In this document: positions 16,441 to 23,829 of the stretch, one piece after another
Layout: each line of letters opens with the position of its first letter
Position numbering within the stretch: position 1 is the first letter of the stretch
NCBI RefSeq assembly: GCF_001619875.1
Contig: NZ_LRFC01000023.1
Span: 434,001-498,000, forward strand
Length of the DNA stretch: 64,000 nt
Reading direction: 5' to 3'
Source of the DNA: Fictibacillus phosphorivorans
Lineage (GTDB): Bacteria; Bacillota; Bacilli; Bacillales; Fictibacillaceae
The notes under the pieces: model-generated
The model's input: only the letters and a program-made list of their open reading frames with translations
Told to the model about the DNA's origin: nothing
Databases searched by the model: none
Program-made: the position numbers and the translations under genes

Positions 16441-18276
16441 ATGGATTTCAAAAAACTTGAAAAAGAAATTTATAGACGCTGTAATGATCTGCTCTCTCTT
16501 CAAAAACCAGATGGAACTTGGCGTTTTTGCTTTGAAAACTCCGTAATTACAGATGCTTACATGCTCATCCTGTTAAGAACGATAGAATATAGAAACGAAA
16601 AATTGATTAGAAGAATGACAGATCGAATTCTTTCCAAACAATCACCAGATGGTTTGTGGCGTGTCTATCCTGATGAAGAACCTGCCAATTTGTCTGCAAC
16701 AATACAAGCTTATACAGCACTTCTTTATTCGCAGCATTTTAATGCTGATGATGCCAAGCTCATTGGAGCTAAACATTTTATTAAAACAAATGGCGGTTTG
16801 AAAAAAGCAGATCTCCTAACGAAGGTTTTTCTCGCGATGAACGGCCTATACGAATGGCCAGATGTTCCGATCGATCCAGCTATCCTTTTTTCTCTTCCCC
16901 TTACCTCTCCTATTAATCAATATGATATTAGCAGCTATGCTAGAGCTCATTTTGCACCTGTTCTGTTGATGGTTGAAGAGAAGAGAAAGCTTACTTCCAA
17001 ATACACACCTGACCTATCGGACCTCACTGGAGATGAAGGTGAAGGTTCTAACATGCAGGATTGGGTAAACTTATTTTCATTGTTGAATATTAGAGACTCA
17101 TACCTTCAAACGAAAAAAGAGAATATTTTATCTTATATACTCACCCACATTGAACCTGACGGAACTCTACTAAGCTATAGTTTAACGACTATTTTTATGA
17201 TTTATAGCCTGCTTTCTTCTGGTTATGAACGCTCTTCAACAGTTATTCAAAACGCACTCACAGGATTAATAAACATGTTTTGTGAAGTTGAAGAAACATT
17301 GCACTTGCAGAACTCTCCTTCCACAACCTGGGACACATCACTCATTTTATATACGCTGCTGGAAGCGGGTGTACCCCTCACCACTCCAGGCGTTAAGAAG
17401 GGATCACAATTTCTGTTATCTCAGCAGCAAACAAAGTATGGGGATTGGTCTGTTCATAATCCCGGAGCGCTACCTGGCGGCTGGGGCTTTTCAATAGGCA
17501 ACACACAACATCCTGATATAGATGATACACAAGCTGCGCTTCGCACGATGGCACATTTGTCACATTTCTACTCTCAATATCAGATGAGTTATGATCGTGG
17601 ACTTACCTGGCTTTTATCTATGCAGAACGATGATGGAGGGTGGGCCGCATTTGAGAAAAATACAAACCGTTATTTGATCGGCAATCTACCGGTTAAACAT
17701 GCAAAAGATGCTTTAATCGATCCTTCGACTCCAGATCTAACGGGGAGAACGTTGGAGTTTCTTGGTAAGTTTCACGGATTGAATCAAGATCATGCCTCTA
17801 TAAAAAAAGGAGCGAACTGGCTACTAACCAATCAAGAGCAGGATGGTTCCTGGTATGGGCGCTGGGGTGTTTGTTTTATTTACGGAACGTGGGCGGCTGT
17901 TACGGGATTAATTGCTTGTGGCATAAATCCACAGAACAAGAAAATACAAAAAGCTAAACATTGGTTACTCAATGTGCAACATGAGGATGGTGGCTGGGGA
18001 GAATCATGCGCTAGTGATAAACAACGGAAATATGTAGAGTTAAACGAGAGTACACCATCCCAAACCGCATGGGCTCTTAATACACTAACAGCAATCCATA
18101 AAGAGCCTACTCTTGAAATGGAGAAGGCAGTTACATGGCTGATGAAACATCGTAAAGCAAACTATCCGACTGGAGCTGGATTACCCGGTGCATTTTATAT
18201 TCATTACCATAGTTATGATTACATTTGGCCACTATTGGCACTTACACACTATTACAAAAAGTATTACTCTGTTTAA
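16441..18276 (+). CDS. sqhC: Squalene-hopene/sesquarterpene-type cyclase
   Basis: 611-aa terpene cyclase of the squalene-hopene family, which folds linear C30/C35 isoprenoids into polycyclic products at the membrane. The catalytic acid motif DIDD (residues 359-362, in HPDIDDTQAA) and several QW repeats are present (QKPDGTW near the start, QSPDGLW, QNDDGGW, QEQDGSW, QHEDGGW). Bacillus relatives convert tetraprenyl-beta-curcumene or squalene. The ATG at 16441 has GGTGG 5 nt upstream; the ATG at 16417 has none. No squalene or curcumene synthase gene is adjacent. A bidirectional terminator follows. Confidence 0.93.
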   Translation: MDFKKLEKEIYRRCNDLLSLQKPDGTWRFCFENSVITDAYMLILLRTIEYRNEKLIRRMTDRILSKQSPDGLWRVYPDEEPANLSATIQAYTALLYSQHFNADDAKLIGAKHFIKTNGGLKKADLLTKVFLAMNGLYEWPDVPIDPAILFSLPLTSPINQYDISSYARAHFAPVLLMVEEKRKLTSKYTPDLSDLTGDEGEGSNMQDWVNLFSLLNIRDSYLQTKKENILSYILTHIEPDGTLLSYSLTTIFMIYSLLSSGYERSSTVIQNALTGLINMFCEVEETLHLQNSPSTTWDTSLILYTLLEAGVPLTTPGVKKGSQFLLSQQQTKYGDWSVHNPGALPGGWGFSIGNTQHPDIDDTQAALRTMAHLSHFYSQYQMSYDRGLTWLLSMQNDDGGWAAFEKNTNRYLIGNLPVKHAKDALIDPSTPDLTGRTLEFLGKFHGLNQDHASIKKGANWLLTNQEQDGSWYGRWGVCFIYGTWAAVTGLIACGINPQNKKIQKAKHWLLNVQHEDGGWGESCASDKQRKYVELNESTPSQTAWALNTLTAIHKEPTLEMEKAVTWLMKHRKANYPTGAGLPGAFYIHYHSYDYIWPLLALTHYYKKYYSV

Positions 18277-18292
18277 TCTTTATGGCCATGAA

Positions 18293-18324
18293 AAAGCACC
18301 TGTTTGAAGTGACAGGTGCTTTGA
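18293..18324. terminator. Bidirectional terminator between cyclase and cysteine dioxygenase
   Basis: AAAGCACCTGT and ACAGGTGCTTT are perfectly complementary with an 8-nt loop and T-rich flanks on both strands. Confidence 0.88.
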
Positions 18325-18329
18325 TTATT

Positions 18330-18896
18330 TTAAGCCATTACATCATTTTTTAATTGTATTTCTTTCAACTTTTGCCGCTGTTCATCTGGCCACCATGCTC
18401 CGCAATCATCTGATACAACACATACGGTACATTTTTCAAGATCATAAACCTTCATGCCACTAATGGGAGGAGAATAGAGGTGCAGTGTTACTAGATCGCT
18501 TTCCTTGTCAGCTTTCATTTTATGAACACCTTTTTTAGGAGCGTAATATAATTCCCCTGTTGTATGGACCTTTGCAAATAACTCCGAAGGCAAACCGTTT
18601 TCATTGACTTCATAAACGGTGTTGAGAGAAGAGCCATTCAGAACTTTAATCCATCCTTGCGAAGTACCGTGATCATGTGGTGCACATTCTAATTGAGACC
18701 AGTTCATGACTAACAATTCAACTTCTTCATTCTGATACAAAAGCTTTCGAAAGTAGGGTTTTCCTTGGGAGGTTTTCAGTTCTGATTTAATATCCTCCAA
18801 CTCTATTTCTAAATGAATAAGCGCTGTTTTAAGTTCTTCTTTTGAAGGTTGTTTTAATGAATCCAACACGGTCAATGACTTATGAAGCGTCTCCAC
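18330..18896 (-). CDS. Cysteine dioxygenase type I (cupin)
   Basis: 188-aa cupin that oxidises cysteine to cysteinesulfinate with ferrous iron and oxygen. The iron ligands are visible as HDHG (in APHDHGTSQGW) and the later KGVHKM. It resembles the bacterial CDO (YubC-like). I place the start at the GTG at 18896, 9 nt after AAGGAG; a TTG three codons earlier abuts that site. It is not linked to the sulfur operons at the left. A FadR-type regulator gene lies upstream on the same strand, 112 bp away. Confidence 0.9.
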   Translation of the reverse strand: METLHKSLTVLDSLKQPSKEELKTALIHLEIELEDIKSELKTSQGKPYFRKLLYQNEEVELLVMNWSQLECAPHDHGTSQGWIKVLNGSSLNTVYEVNENGLPSELFAKVHTTGELYYAPKKGVHKMKADKESDLVTLHLYSPPISGMKVYDLEKCTVCVVSDDCGAWWPDEQRQKLKEIQLKNDVMA

Positions 18897-19007
18897 TACG
18901 TTCAACTCCTTTAGGACATTTCCTCTAAAGTCAGTAAAATTACATACAAAACTACTTTCATATGTATGAACGCTTACTTGTCTTTTATGTGAGCATATTG
19001 AAATCCT

Positions 19008-19682
19008 TTAAAATAACCTTGTAAGGGACTGATAATTTAATTTATCCTGCTGCAGCTTGGTTAAACTATTATCAAGGTGTTGAAGAAGCAACGTTTGCAA
19101 ATTTTCTTTTTCTCCACTTTCAATGTATTTAATCATTTTTTCATGTTCTAGGATATCTAGCTCTTCATCGTAACGATCTCCATTAAAGACATCATAGAGC
19201 ACCATATAAATCGTGATCTGACTCAAAATTTTCTCCATAAATTCTATTAAATAGCTGTTGCCACTCGCTTTTGCGAGTACAAGATGAAAAGCATTGTTCT
19301 TATCTTGATAAGGAACGATCTTTCGTTCATTATAAGCGTTTGTCATTTCAATAAGGAGCTCTTTCAGTTGCTGAACTTCATTCTCGCCAAGATTGGAGAA
19401 TCCTTTCTGAATCGCCATTTTCTCAAGCGTTTTTCTCATTTCAAATGCCTGGACCATTTCTTCGATTGATGGTTGAACGATGAATGCCCCCTTATTAGGG
19501 ATTACATTCACTAACCCTTCTGATTCCAGCTTCGTTATTGCGCTTCGAATTGGTGTCCTGCTTGCATTAACCTTTTCTGCAATTGCGCTTTCAAACAACT
19601 GGTTGCCAGGCGCAATTTGCCTATTCATGATTGCGTTTTTTATTAAATGATAAACCTTTTGTTCTACGGTTTCTTTACGCAT
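19008..19682 (-). CDS. GntR-family regulator, FadR/FCD type
   Basis: 224 aa. The winged HTH spans residues 1-70 (VNASRTPIRSAITKLESEGLVNVIPNKG, written here in parts: VNASRTPIRSAITKLESEG, then LVNVIPNKG), and an FCD domain covers about 80-210 (FEMRKTLEKMA). It is divergent from the yitT-type gene, and the 153-bp gap holds a nested inverted repeat that is a good operator candidate. The effector is unknown. It could control the YitT protein, the dioxygenase downstream, or itself. Confidence 0.88.
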   Translation of the reverse strand: MRKETVEQKVYHLIKNAIMNRQIAPGNQLFESAIAEKVNASRTPIRSAITKLESEGLVNVIPNKGAFIVQPSIEEMVQAFEMRKTLEKMAIQKGFSNLGENEVQQLKELLIEMTNAYNERKIVPYQDKNNAFHLVLAKASGNSYLIEFMEKILSQITIYMVLYDVFNGDRYDEELDILEHEKMIKYIESGEKENLQTLLLQHLDNSLTKLQQDKLNYQSLTRLF

Positions 19683-19750
19683 TAATTTTAACCTGCCTAT
19701 ACGTTCTTTTACCCTATTCTAACATAGAGAATAAGTGTTACAAAAATTTA

Positions 19751-19781
19751 TTGAACAATATTGTAGAACAATCTTGTTCAA
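19751..19781. promoter_or_regulatory. Nested inverted repeat, likely GntR-type operator
   Basis: TTGAACAA (19751-19758) and TTGTTCAA (19774-19781) form an outer palindrome, and ATTGT-AGA-ACAAT (19760-19772) an inner one. It lies between the divergent regulator and YitT genes. Confidence 0.6.
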
Positions 19782-19835
19782 AGGATATCCCTATGATATA
19801 TTATGCTAGGTGTTCAGGTTGAACGGAGTGATAAT

Positions 19836-20669
19836 ATGAACCATACAGGAAAAGAGATTACATTAATCATTATAGGATCCCTGTTTTTTGCACTTGGCGT
19901 AAATTGGTTTGCCATCCCTAACGAATTGGGTGAAGGTGGCGTTACAGGTATTTCAATGACCCTTTATTACTTATTTGGCTGGTCACCAGGTCTGACAAAC
20001 TTCATCATGAACGGCTTACTTTTAGCCATTGGTTATAAAGTTTTAAATAAACGAGTGACCTGGTATACGATGATTGCCATCTTCTTTACCTCCCTCTTTA
20101 TGCATGTAACAGAAGGGATGGGTAACCCAGTTGACATTATGCTCGGAACTGTTTTTGCAGGGGTTTTCATCGGGATTGGATTAGGGCTAGTGCTGCGTTC
20201 AGGCGGTACAACTGGAGGCTCGACCATTATTGCCCGGATGCTGAATCAGCATTTCGGATGGGGCGTTAGTACATCTATGTTTGTTTTTGATATTCTTGTC
20301 GTTATTGGATCTTGTTTTGTCATAGGGATTGAAAATACGATGTACACAGGAATATCCATTTACATTAGTACGAAGATTCTTGATTACTTGATTGATGGTT
20401 TCGATACGAGAAAAGCAGTTACAATTATTTCTGAAAGCACGGTAGAAATCGCTCAAAAAGTAAGTGATGAGATGGACCGTGGAGTTACTATTATTAATGC
20501 AAAAGGCCATTACTCGAATGAAGCAAAAGATATACTTTATGTAGTAATCAATAAACAGGAGCTATTTCTGTTAAAGAAGATGATTCAACAAGTAGATGAA
20601 AAAGCATTTGTCGTTGTCCACGATGTAAGAGATGTGTTTGGTGAAGGATTTACTTTTCCTAAGACGTAA
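19836..20669 (+). CDS. YitT family membrane protein (DUF161/DUF2179)
   Basis: 277 aa: five or six transmembrane helices (residues 5-165) with family text ALGVNWFAIPNELGEGGVTG and RSGGTTGGSTIIARML, then a soluble DUF2179 domain (about 195-277) with VTIINAKGHYS and VVVHDVRDVFGEGF. The family is widespread and paralogous in Bacillaceae and the transported substrate is not established. The ATG at 19836 has GGAG 8 nt upstream. A terminator follows, then the boundary of the integrated element. Confidence 0.92.
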   Translation: MNHTGKEITLIIIGSLFFALGVNWFAIPNELGEGGVTGISMTLYYLFGWSPGLTNFIMNGLLLAIGYKVLNKRVTWYTMIAIFFTSLFMHVTEGMGNPVDIMLGTVFAGVFIGIGLGLVLRSGGTTGGSTIIARMLNQHFGWGVSTSMFVFDILVVIGSCFVIGIENTMYTGISIYISTKILDYLIDGFDTRKAVTIISESTVEIAQKVSDEMDRGVTIINAKGHYSNEAKDILYVVINKQELFLLKKMIQQVDEKAFVVVHDVRDVFGEGFTFPKT

Positions 20670-20711
20670 GATGAAATTGAAGAAAAGATAAATACAATAC
20701 GAAAAGAAGTT

Positions 20712-20746
20712 AAAGGGTCGATTCATTTTTTGAATCAACCCTTTTG
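20712..20746 (+). terminator. Terminator of the YitT gene
   Basis: AAAGGGTCGATTCA and TGAATCAACCCTTT pair with one bulge around a T-rich loop, followed by a short T tail. Confidence 0.75.
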
Positions 20747-20766
20747 CTATATTACATATTCAATCG

Positions 20767-20790
20767 CCGACCTCTACCCTGTCAAGGTAG
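20767..20790 (+). repeat. Left att-like direct repeat
   Basis: Matches 26058-26081 in 23 of 24 positions. Read on the minus strand it is an anticodon arm (CTACC-TTGACAG-GGTAG) with a Val (GAC)-type anticodon, but the flanking T-arm and D-arm sequence is not tRNA-like. Confidence 0.7.
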
Positions 20791-20902
20791 GTTATCCAAA
20801 ATGACTATAACAGATTGCATATGTTTAACCCTTATTCCATAGGGATTTACATATGGTTTAATATGTTCCTATTTATAAATTCGGGGACAACATGCAGGAA
20901 AG

Positions 20903-20922
20903 TGTCCCCAATCTGTCCCCAA
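20903..20922 (+). repeat. Left paired TGTCCCC sites (possible integrase arm site)
   Basis: TGTCCCCAATC-TGTCCCCAA: two direct copies 11 bp apart, matching 25931-25950 in 19 of 20 positions. It lies 112 bp inside the left att-like repeat. A further inverted GGGGACA is at 20883-20889. Confidence 0.6.
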
Positions 20923-21182
20923 CATGCCACTATTTGTATTATAACTACCCCAAATAAAAGTATTTAGAAATTTACAGCCAACTCAATACTTTTTTGTAAT
21001 TTAAAGTATCTTTAAGCCTTATGTACCAAGGGTTTTGACGTTTTTAGATTCTTGTATCATTCTTGTATAGAGCATGAGTTTTTTGTATATTAGGTTAGTT
21101 TTTTGTATCTATTTATTGGTTATTGAATAAAAAAGAACACAAATAGGCTAAGTGCCTCTAATGTGTCCTGTTTAATATCCTT
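20923..21182. other. Non-coding stretch at left end of the element
   Basis: AT-rich and without a supported gene. It contains two short copies of a TTTTTTGTAT phrase but no convincing promoter, terminator or RNA gene that I can identify. Confidence 0.4.
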
Positions 21183-21371
21183 CTATGCTTTTATTTGTAC
21201 ATATTCAATTCCTTCATTATCAAGATAATACATATACTCTTCTAGGCTCTCCCCTAGATCTTGTTCCCTTATGTTATCTTCTCCATAGTCCATAATTATT
21301 AATAAATGGTCTGTATTCTTTGAAAGTCTATGAACTTTTTCAAGGCGTTTTATTCTGTTTCGGATTGACAT
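21183..21371 (-). CDS. Small hypothetical protein, phage-type
   Basis: 62-aa protein starting MSIRNRIKRLEKVHRL, a basic amphipathic helix, followed by an acidic C-terminal half (EDNIREQDLGESLEEYMYYL). GGAGG lies 7 nt before the ATG. Short proteins with this kind of start often sit beside orphan terminase small subunits in Bacillus elements (my recollection). It is 24 bp from the preceding 45-aa gene, and both are probably co-transcribed with the terminase-like gene. No function is recognised. Confidence 0.6.
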   Translation of the reverse strand: MSIRNRIKRLEKVHRLSKNTDHLLIIMDYGEDNIREQDLGESLEEYMYYLDNEGIEYVQIKA

Positions 21372-21395
21372 GGCTCATCCTCCAGGGGTACGTTA

Positions 21396-21533
21396 TCAAT
21401 AATAATTACCGTATCTTTTCCAAGTTAAATGACTATAATCTTCTATATCTTCCTCTGATTCAAGAATTAACACAGGTAGCCATTTAGAACCGATCAACTT
21501 TTTTTCTAGTTTTGCAATTCGTTTTTTTATCAT
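21396..21533 (-). CDS. Small hypothetical protein after terminase-like gene
   Basis: 45-aa protein, MIKKRIAKLEKKLIGSKWLP followed by an acidic tail. Its ATG overlaps the stop of the terminase-like gene (ATGA-type overlap), indicating translational coupling. The N-terminal basic helix resembles that of the next gene (RIKRLEK versus RIAKLEK), so the two may be distant paralogs. Function unknown. Confidence 0.55.
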   Translation of the reverse strand: MIKKRIAKLEKKLIGSKWLPVLILESEEDIEDYSHLTWKRYGNYY

Positions 21534-21913
21534 CCTGTCCCCTCCGCTACTTCTTCTAATTTGTCCAGGCGGTCTTTTATTTCATCAATTTCGTATGCTT
21601 TGTAACAGAACTCTAATACCGTTTTTGCAGCGGTTACCCTAGCCATAGCAGGGGCTCTTTTTTCCCTCATTACCTCGTTTAACGTTTCCACCGCTAATGT
21701 AGAGGATTGCTGTAAACGTGCGGTAGCCTGTGACACAGCCTGATTTTTAGCACTTCTAAACAATTGTTGGAAACTATCTGTTTGTAACCATCTGTAAATA
21801 GTCGTTTCACCAATGCCTACTTTTTCAGCAGCTTGTTTTATGGTGGGTTCGGTTAAAAGTGCAATAATCGCCAATTCTTGTTTTTTACCTTTTTTTCCCT
21901 CTAAGGCTTTCAT
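21530..21913 (-). CDS. Phage terminase small subunit-like HTH protein
   Basis: 127 aa. An N-terminal helix-turn-helix (KQAAEKVGIGETTIYRWL, about residues 32-49) resembles the DNA-recognition domain of phage terminase small subunits and of insertion-element HTH proteins. The C-terminal half is helical with an ARVTAAKTVLEFCYKAYE segment. In a phage this protein recognises packaging sites, but no large terminase, portal or capsid gene is present here. It may instead be an orphan regulator or satellite-type gene. First gene of a three-gene cluster with the two short ORFs downstream. Confidence 0.75.
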   Translation of the reverse strand: MKALEGKKGKKQELAIIALLTEPTIKQAAEKVGIGETTIYRWLQTDSFQQLFRSAKNQAVSQATARLQQSSTLAVETLNEVMREKRAPAMARVTAAKTVLEFCYKAYEIDEIKDRLDKLEEVAEGTG

Positions 21914-21970
21914 TATCTTTCACCTACTTCTCGTTTATGTGCATTTACTTGTACCATTACCTAGAAAGAA

Positions 21971-22000
21971 GGAGATAACTTTCATAGAATCGTTATCTCC
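21971..22000 (-). terminator. Hairpin between broken gene and terminase-like gene
   Basis: GGAGATAAC and GTTATCTCC form a perfect 9-bp stem with a 12-nt loop; on the minus strand a TTCTTTC tail follows. It probably terminates transcription from the broken gene upstream. Confidence 0.55.
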
Positions 22001-22008
22001 TGCATGTA

Positions 22009-22186
22009 TTACCTTCTAATATTGTTTTTGTTAGCTAGGTCACGAATTGCTCCCTGTATTTTACCTGCTTCAATCATTTCGGCATTTGAACGTTGGTTAT
22101 AAATCTTTTCTGCTTCACTTTCTAAAACTGTCTGCAAACCTCTATACAATTCCTCTGCTGTTAAAGTGTGGTCTTTTTTTGTTCAT
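22009..22186 (-). pseudogene. Small frameshifted gene in the element
   Basis: The frame ending at 22009 reads DHTLTAEELYRGLQTVLESE and onward to DLANKNNIRR but has no start codon: an in-frame stop lies four codons upstream. An ATG at 22186 begins MNKK in the other frame, and the two join if the run of seven As after it were six. So this is a 57-58-aa gene broken by one base, unless slippage at the A7 tract restores it. The protein is charged and helical and not recognised. Confidence 0.6.
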
Positions 22187-22341
22187 ATACAAAAAACTCA
22201 CCTATAAATACAAAAAAACTACCATTATATACAGAAATGATACAAGAATGTTAAAACGCTGTATCCATTGAGGCTGTAATGGTTAAGGTGCTTTATACAA
22301 GAATTACAGAAAAGTTTCAACTCCTTATTGGAACCTATCTA
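22187..22341. other. Non-coding AT-rich stretch
   Basis: 155 bp between the broken gene and the 53-aa gene. It includes two TACAAGAAT phrases and a segment around 22255-22285 loosely similar to 25110-25140. No gene supported. Confidence 0.3.
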
Positions 22342-22503
22342 TTATTTCTTCTTAAATAAAATGTAAAGAATCGACTTAAGCACAACTAAATCATAATCAT
22401 TGTTTTCCTTTTTAAAAAAGTTAAAGCTTCTTGGTCTTTTTTCATTTTCCTTTCTAAAAAGCACATAACTATCTCCAGATTCATACTTAATAATGTTTTT
22501 CAT
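22342..22503 (-). CDS. Small hypothetical protein (partner of 22512-22883)
   Basis: 53-aa basic protein (MKNIIKYESGDSYVLFRKEN start, KKK end). It begins 8 bp after the stop of the gene upstream and has no clear ribosome binding site of its own, so translation probably depends on coupling. It may be the second half of a two-gene unit. No domain recognised. Confidence 0.5.
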   Translation of the reverse strand: MKNIIKYESGDSYVLFRKENEKRPRSFNFFKKENNDYDLVVLKSILYILFKKK

Positions 22504-22511
22504 GTGATATG

Positions 22512-22883
22512 TTATGGTTTCATATCATGATCTTCTTTAAACCTACTATCTAAACAAGACACCTTTTCACAATAATAACAAATTTCATTAGACCTCAATT
22601 TAATACTTACACTTATTTCTGGCAAAACACCATTAATAATAGATTGTATTTTTTGGACTTTTTCACCTATTTGTTCGTATTTTTTTTCATAGTTCAAAAT
22701 TTCTAAATCATACCGATTAATAACCATGTCATTCTTTATGTCAGTTAGATACTTATAATTAGAGGATTGATAACTCCAATTATCTATATATCTTTTAAAT
22801 TCCTTTCTCGCAAGAGACTTTATATAAAGTTTTTGTATTTCAACTGTAGCTTCTTTAAAATAAGGCAATAATTTCGAAAACAT
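22512..22883 (-). CDS. Hypothetical helical protein with C-terminal cysteines
   Basis: 123 aa, lysine- and tyrosine-rich and mostly helical. The C-terminal CYYCEKVSC motif could bind a metal, but a single CxxC-x4-C without a fourth ligand is weak evidence. I chose the ATG at 22883, with GGGTGGG 7 nt upstream; a GTG four codons earlier lies inside that site. It is followed at once by the 53-aa gene. Not recognised; not obviously phage structural. Confidence 0.5.
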   Translation of the reverse strand: MFSKLLPYFKEATVEIQKLYIKSLARKEFKRYIDNWSYQSSNYKYLTDIKNDMVINRYDLEILNYEKKYEQIGEKVQKIQSIINGVLPEISVSIKLRSNEICYYCEKVSCLDSRFKEDHDMKP

Positions 22884-22940
22884 ATAATATCCCACCCTTT
22901 TAGGAATATTTTACTATGATATATTTTTATAATGTAATAA

Positions 22941-23051
22941 AAAAACACCTTAAAAAAAAGTAACGGACATTATGTAAGGAAAACAGATGAAGAAGCAGTA
23001 GATAAATTAAATAACCTTTTCCAACCACACATAGCCTCAAAAAAAGCATAG
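22941..23051 (+). pseudogene. Possible C-terminal remnant of a tyrosine recombinase
   Basis: A 36-codon open stretch with no start codon encodes GHYVRKTDEEAVDKLNNLF, a pattern like the end of phage/ICE tyrosine recombinases, where Y-x-H text precedes an acidic helix ending in KLxxLF. It lies on the plus strand, opposite the neighbouring genes. The catalytic core is absent. If correct, this is what remains of the integrase of the element; the identification is by eye and rests on a short segment. Confidence 0.35.
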
Positions 23052-23142
23052 TGTGTTTTTTTATATAAAAATATTAATAACTAAGTTTTTTCCATAAACT
23101 CAACCTTTAGTTGATGAAATTACATAATGTTAGATAATAGAA

Positions 23143-23697
23143 CTAAAAAATAATGAATTTATAATGGTCTTTATTAAGGATTGTATCTTTAAATCCTATA
23201 TCCTTTCTTATAGCGAGAACGCATTCTGAAAAATATTCTTTTTCTAATGAATACACTCTGTTTACTTCTTCAATAGGTAATTTTTGACCAACTAAATGGT
23301 TAATTTCAATTTTATATTGCAAATATCTAGACAATGCTTGCAACACATCATCACTAGCCCACAACCAAGCAACATCATATGCTTTTAGGAAATTTTCCTG
23401 GTATTCAATTCGTTTATTTTCAGGTATTCTCATACCAATAAAAACTGCCATTGTATTAATTAAGTTAATATAAACATTTCTTTTTTGATTTAACTTCTCT
23501 TGTTCATTTGACAATTCTAATTGAAGAACATTTTTCAGTATTTCTATTTCTTTATCGATTTCCCCTTTTTGCTTTTGTAGTTGATCGTCAAACTGGCTTT
23601 TTTGTTTTTGTAATCCACGATTAAACAGATACGTTACAATTAAAGTGAACACAGCTAAGAAGGCAGCGTTCGTAATAATAGATTTTAAAAGATCCAT
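23143..23697 (-). CDS. Membrane-anchored coiled-coil hypothetical protein
   Basis: 184 aa. One N-terminal transmembrane helix (about residues 5-26, IITNAAFLAVFTLIVTYLF) is followed by a charged coiled coil (about 30-75, KQKSQFDDQLQKQKGEIDKE) and a helical C-terminal domain with no motif that I recognise. GGAGGGAG lies 5 nt before the ATG at 23697. The shape, a single membrane helix plus coiled coil, resembles accessory or effector proteins of some defence loci, but nothing in the sequence proves this. The next gene upstream on the strand is the HsdR-N protein. Confidence 0.65.
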   Translation of the reverse strand: MDLLKSIITNAAFLAVFTLIVTYLFNRGLQKQKSQFDDQLQKQKGEIDKEIEILKNVLQLELSNEQEKLNQKRNVYINLINTMAVFIGMRIPENKRIEYQENFLKAYDVAWLWASDDVLQALSRYLQYKIEINHLVGQKLPIEEVNRVYSLEKEYFSECVLAIRKDIGFKDTILNKDHYKFIIF

Positions 23698-23829
23698 AGA
23701 TTCTCCCTCCAATATTTAAGTGAAAATTTCACTGTTTATACATTACCATAAAACGGTAGAAAATTGCGTAATTAAAAAGAGCTGTTTAGATCAGCCCTTT
23801 TTTAAAATTTATTCACCTAAATTAAGAAC

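Noticed and set aside
21530-21913. An intact prophage packaging module
   Set aside because: Only the small-subunit-like gene exists; there is no large terminase, portal, capsid or tail gene nearby.
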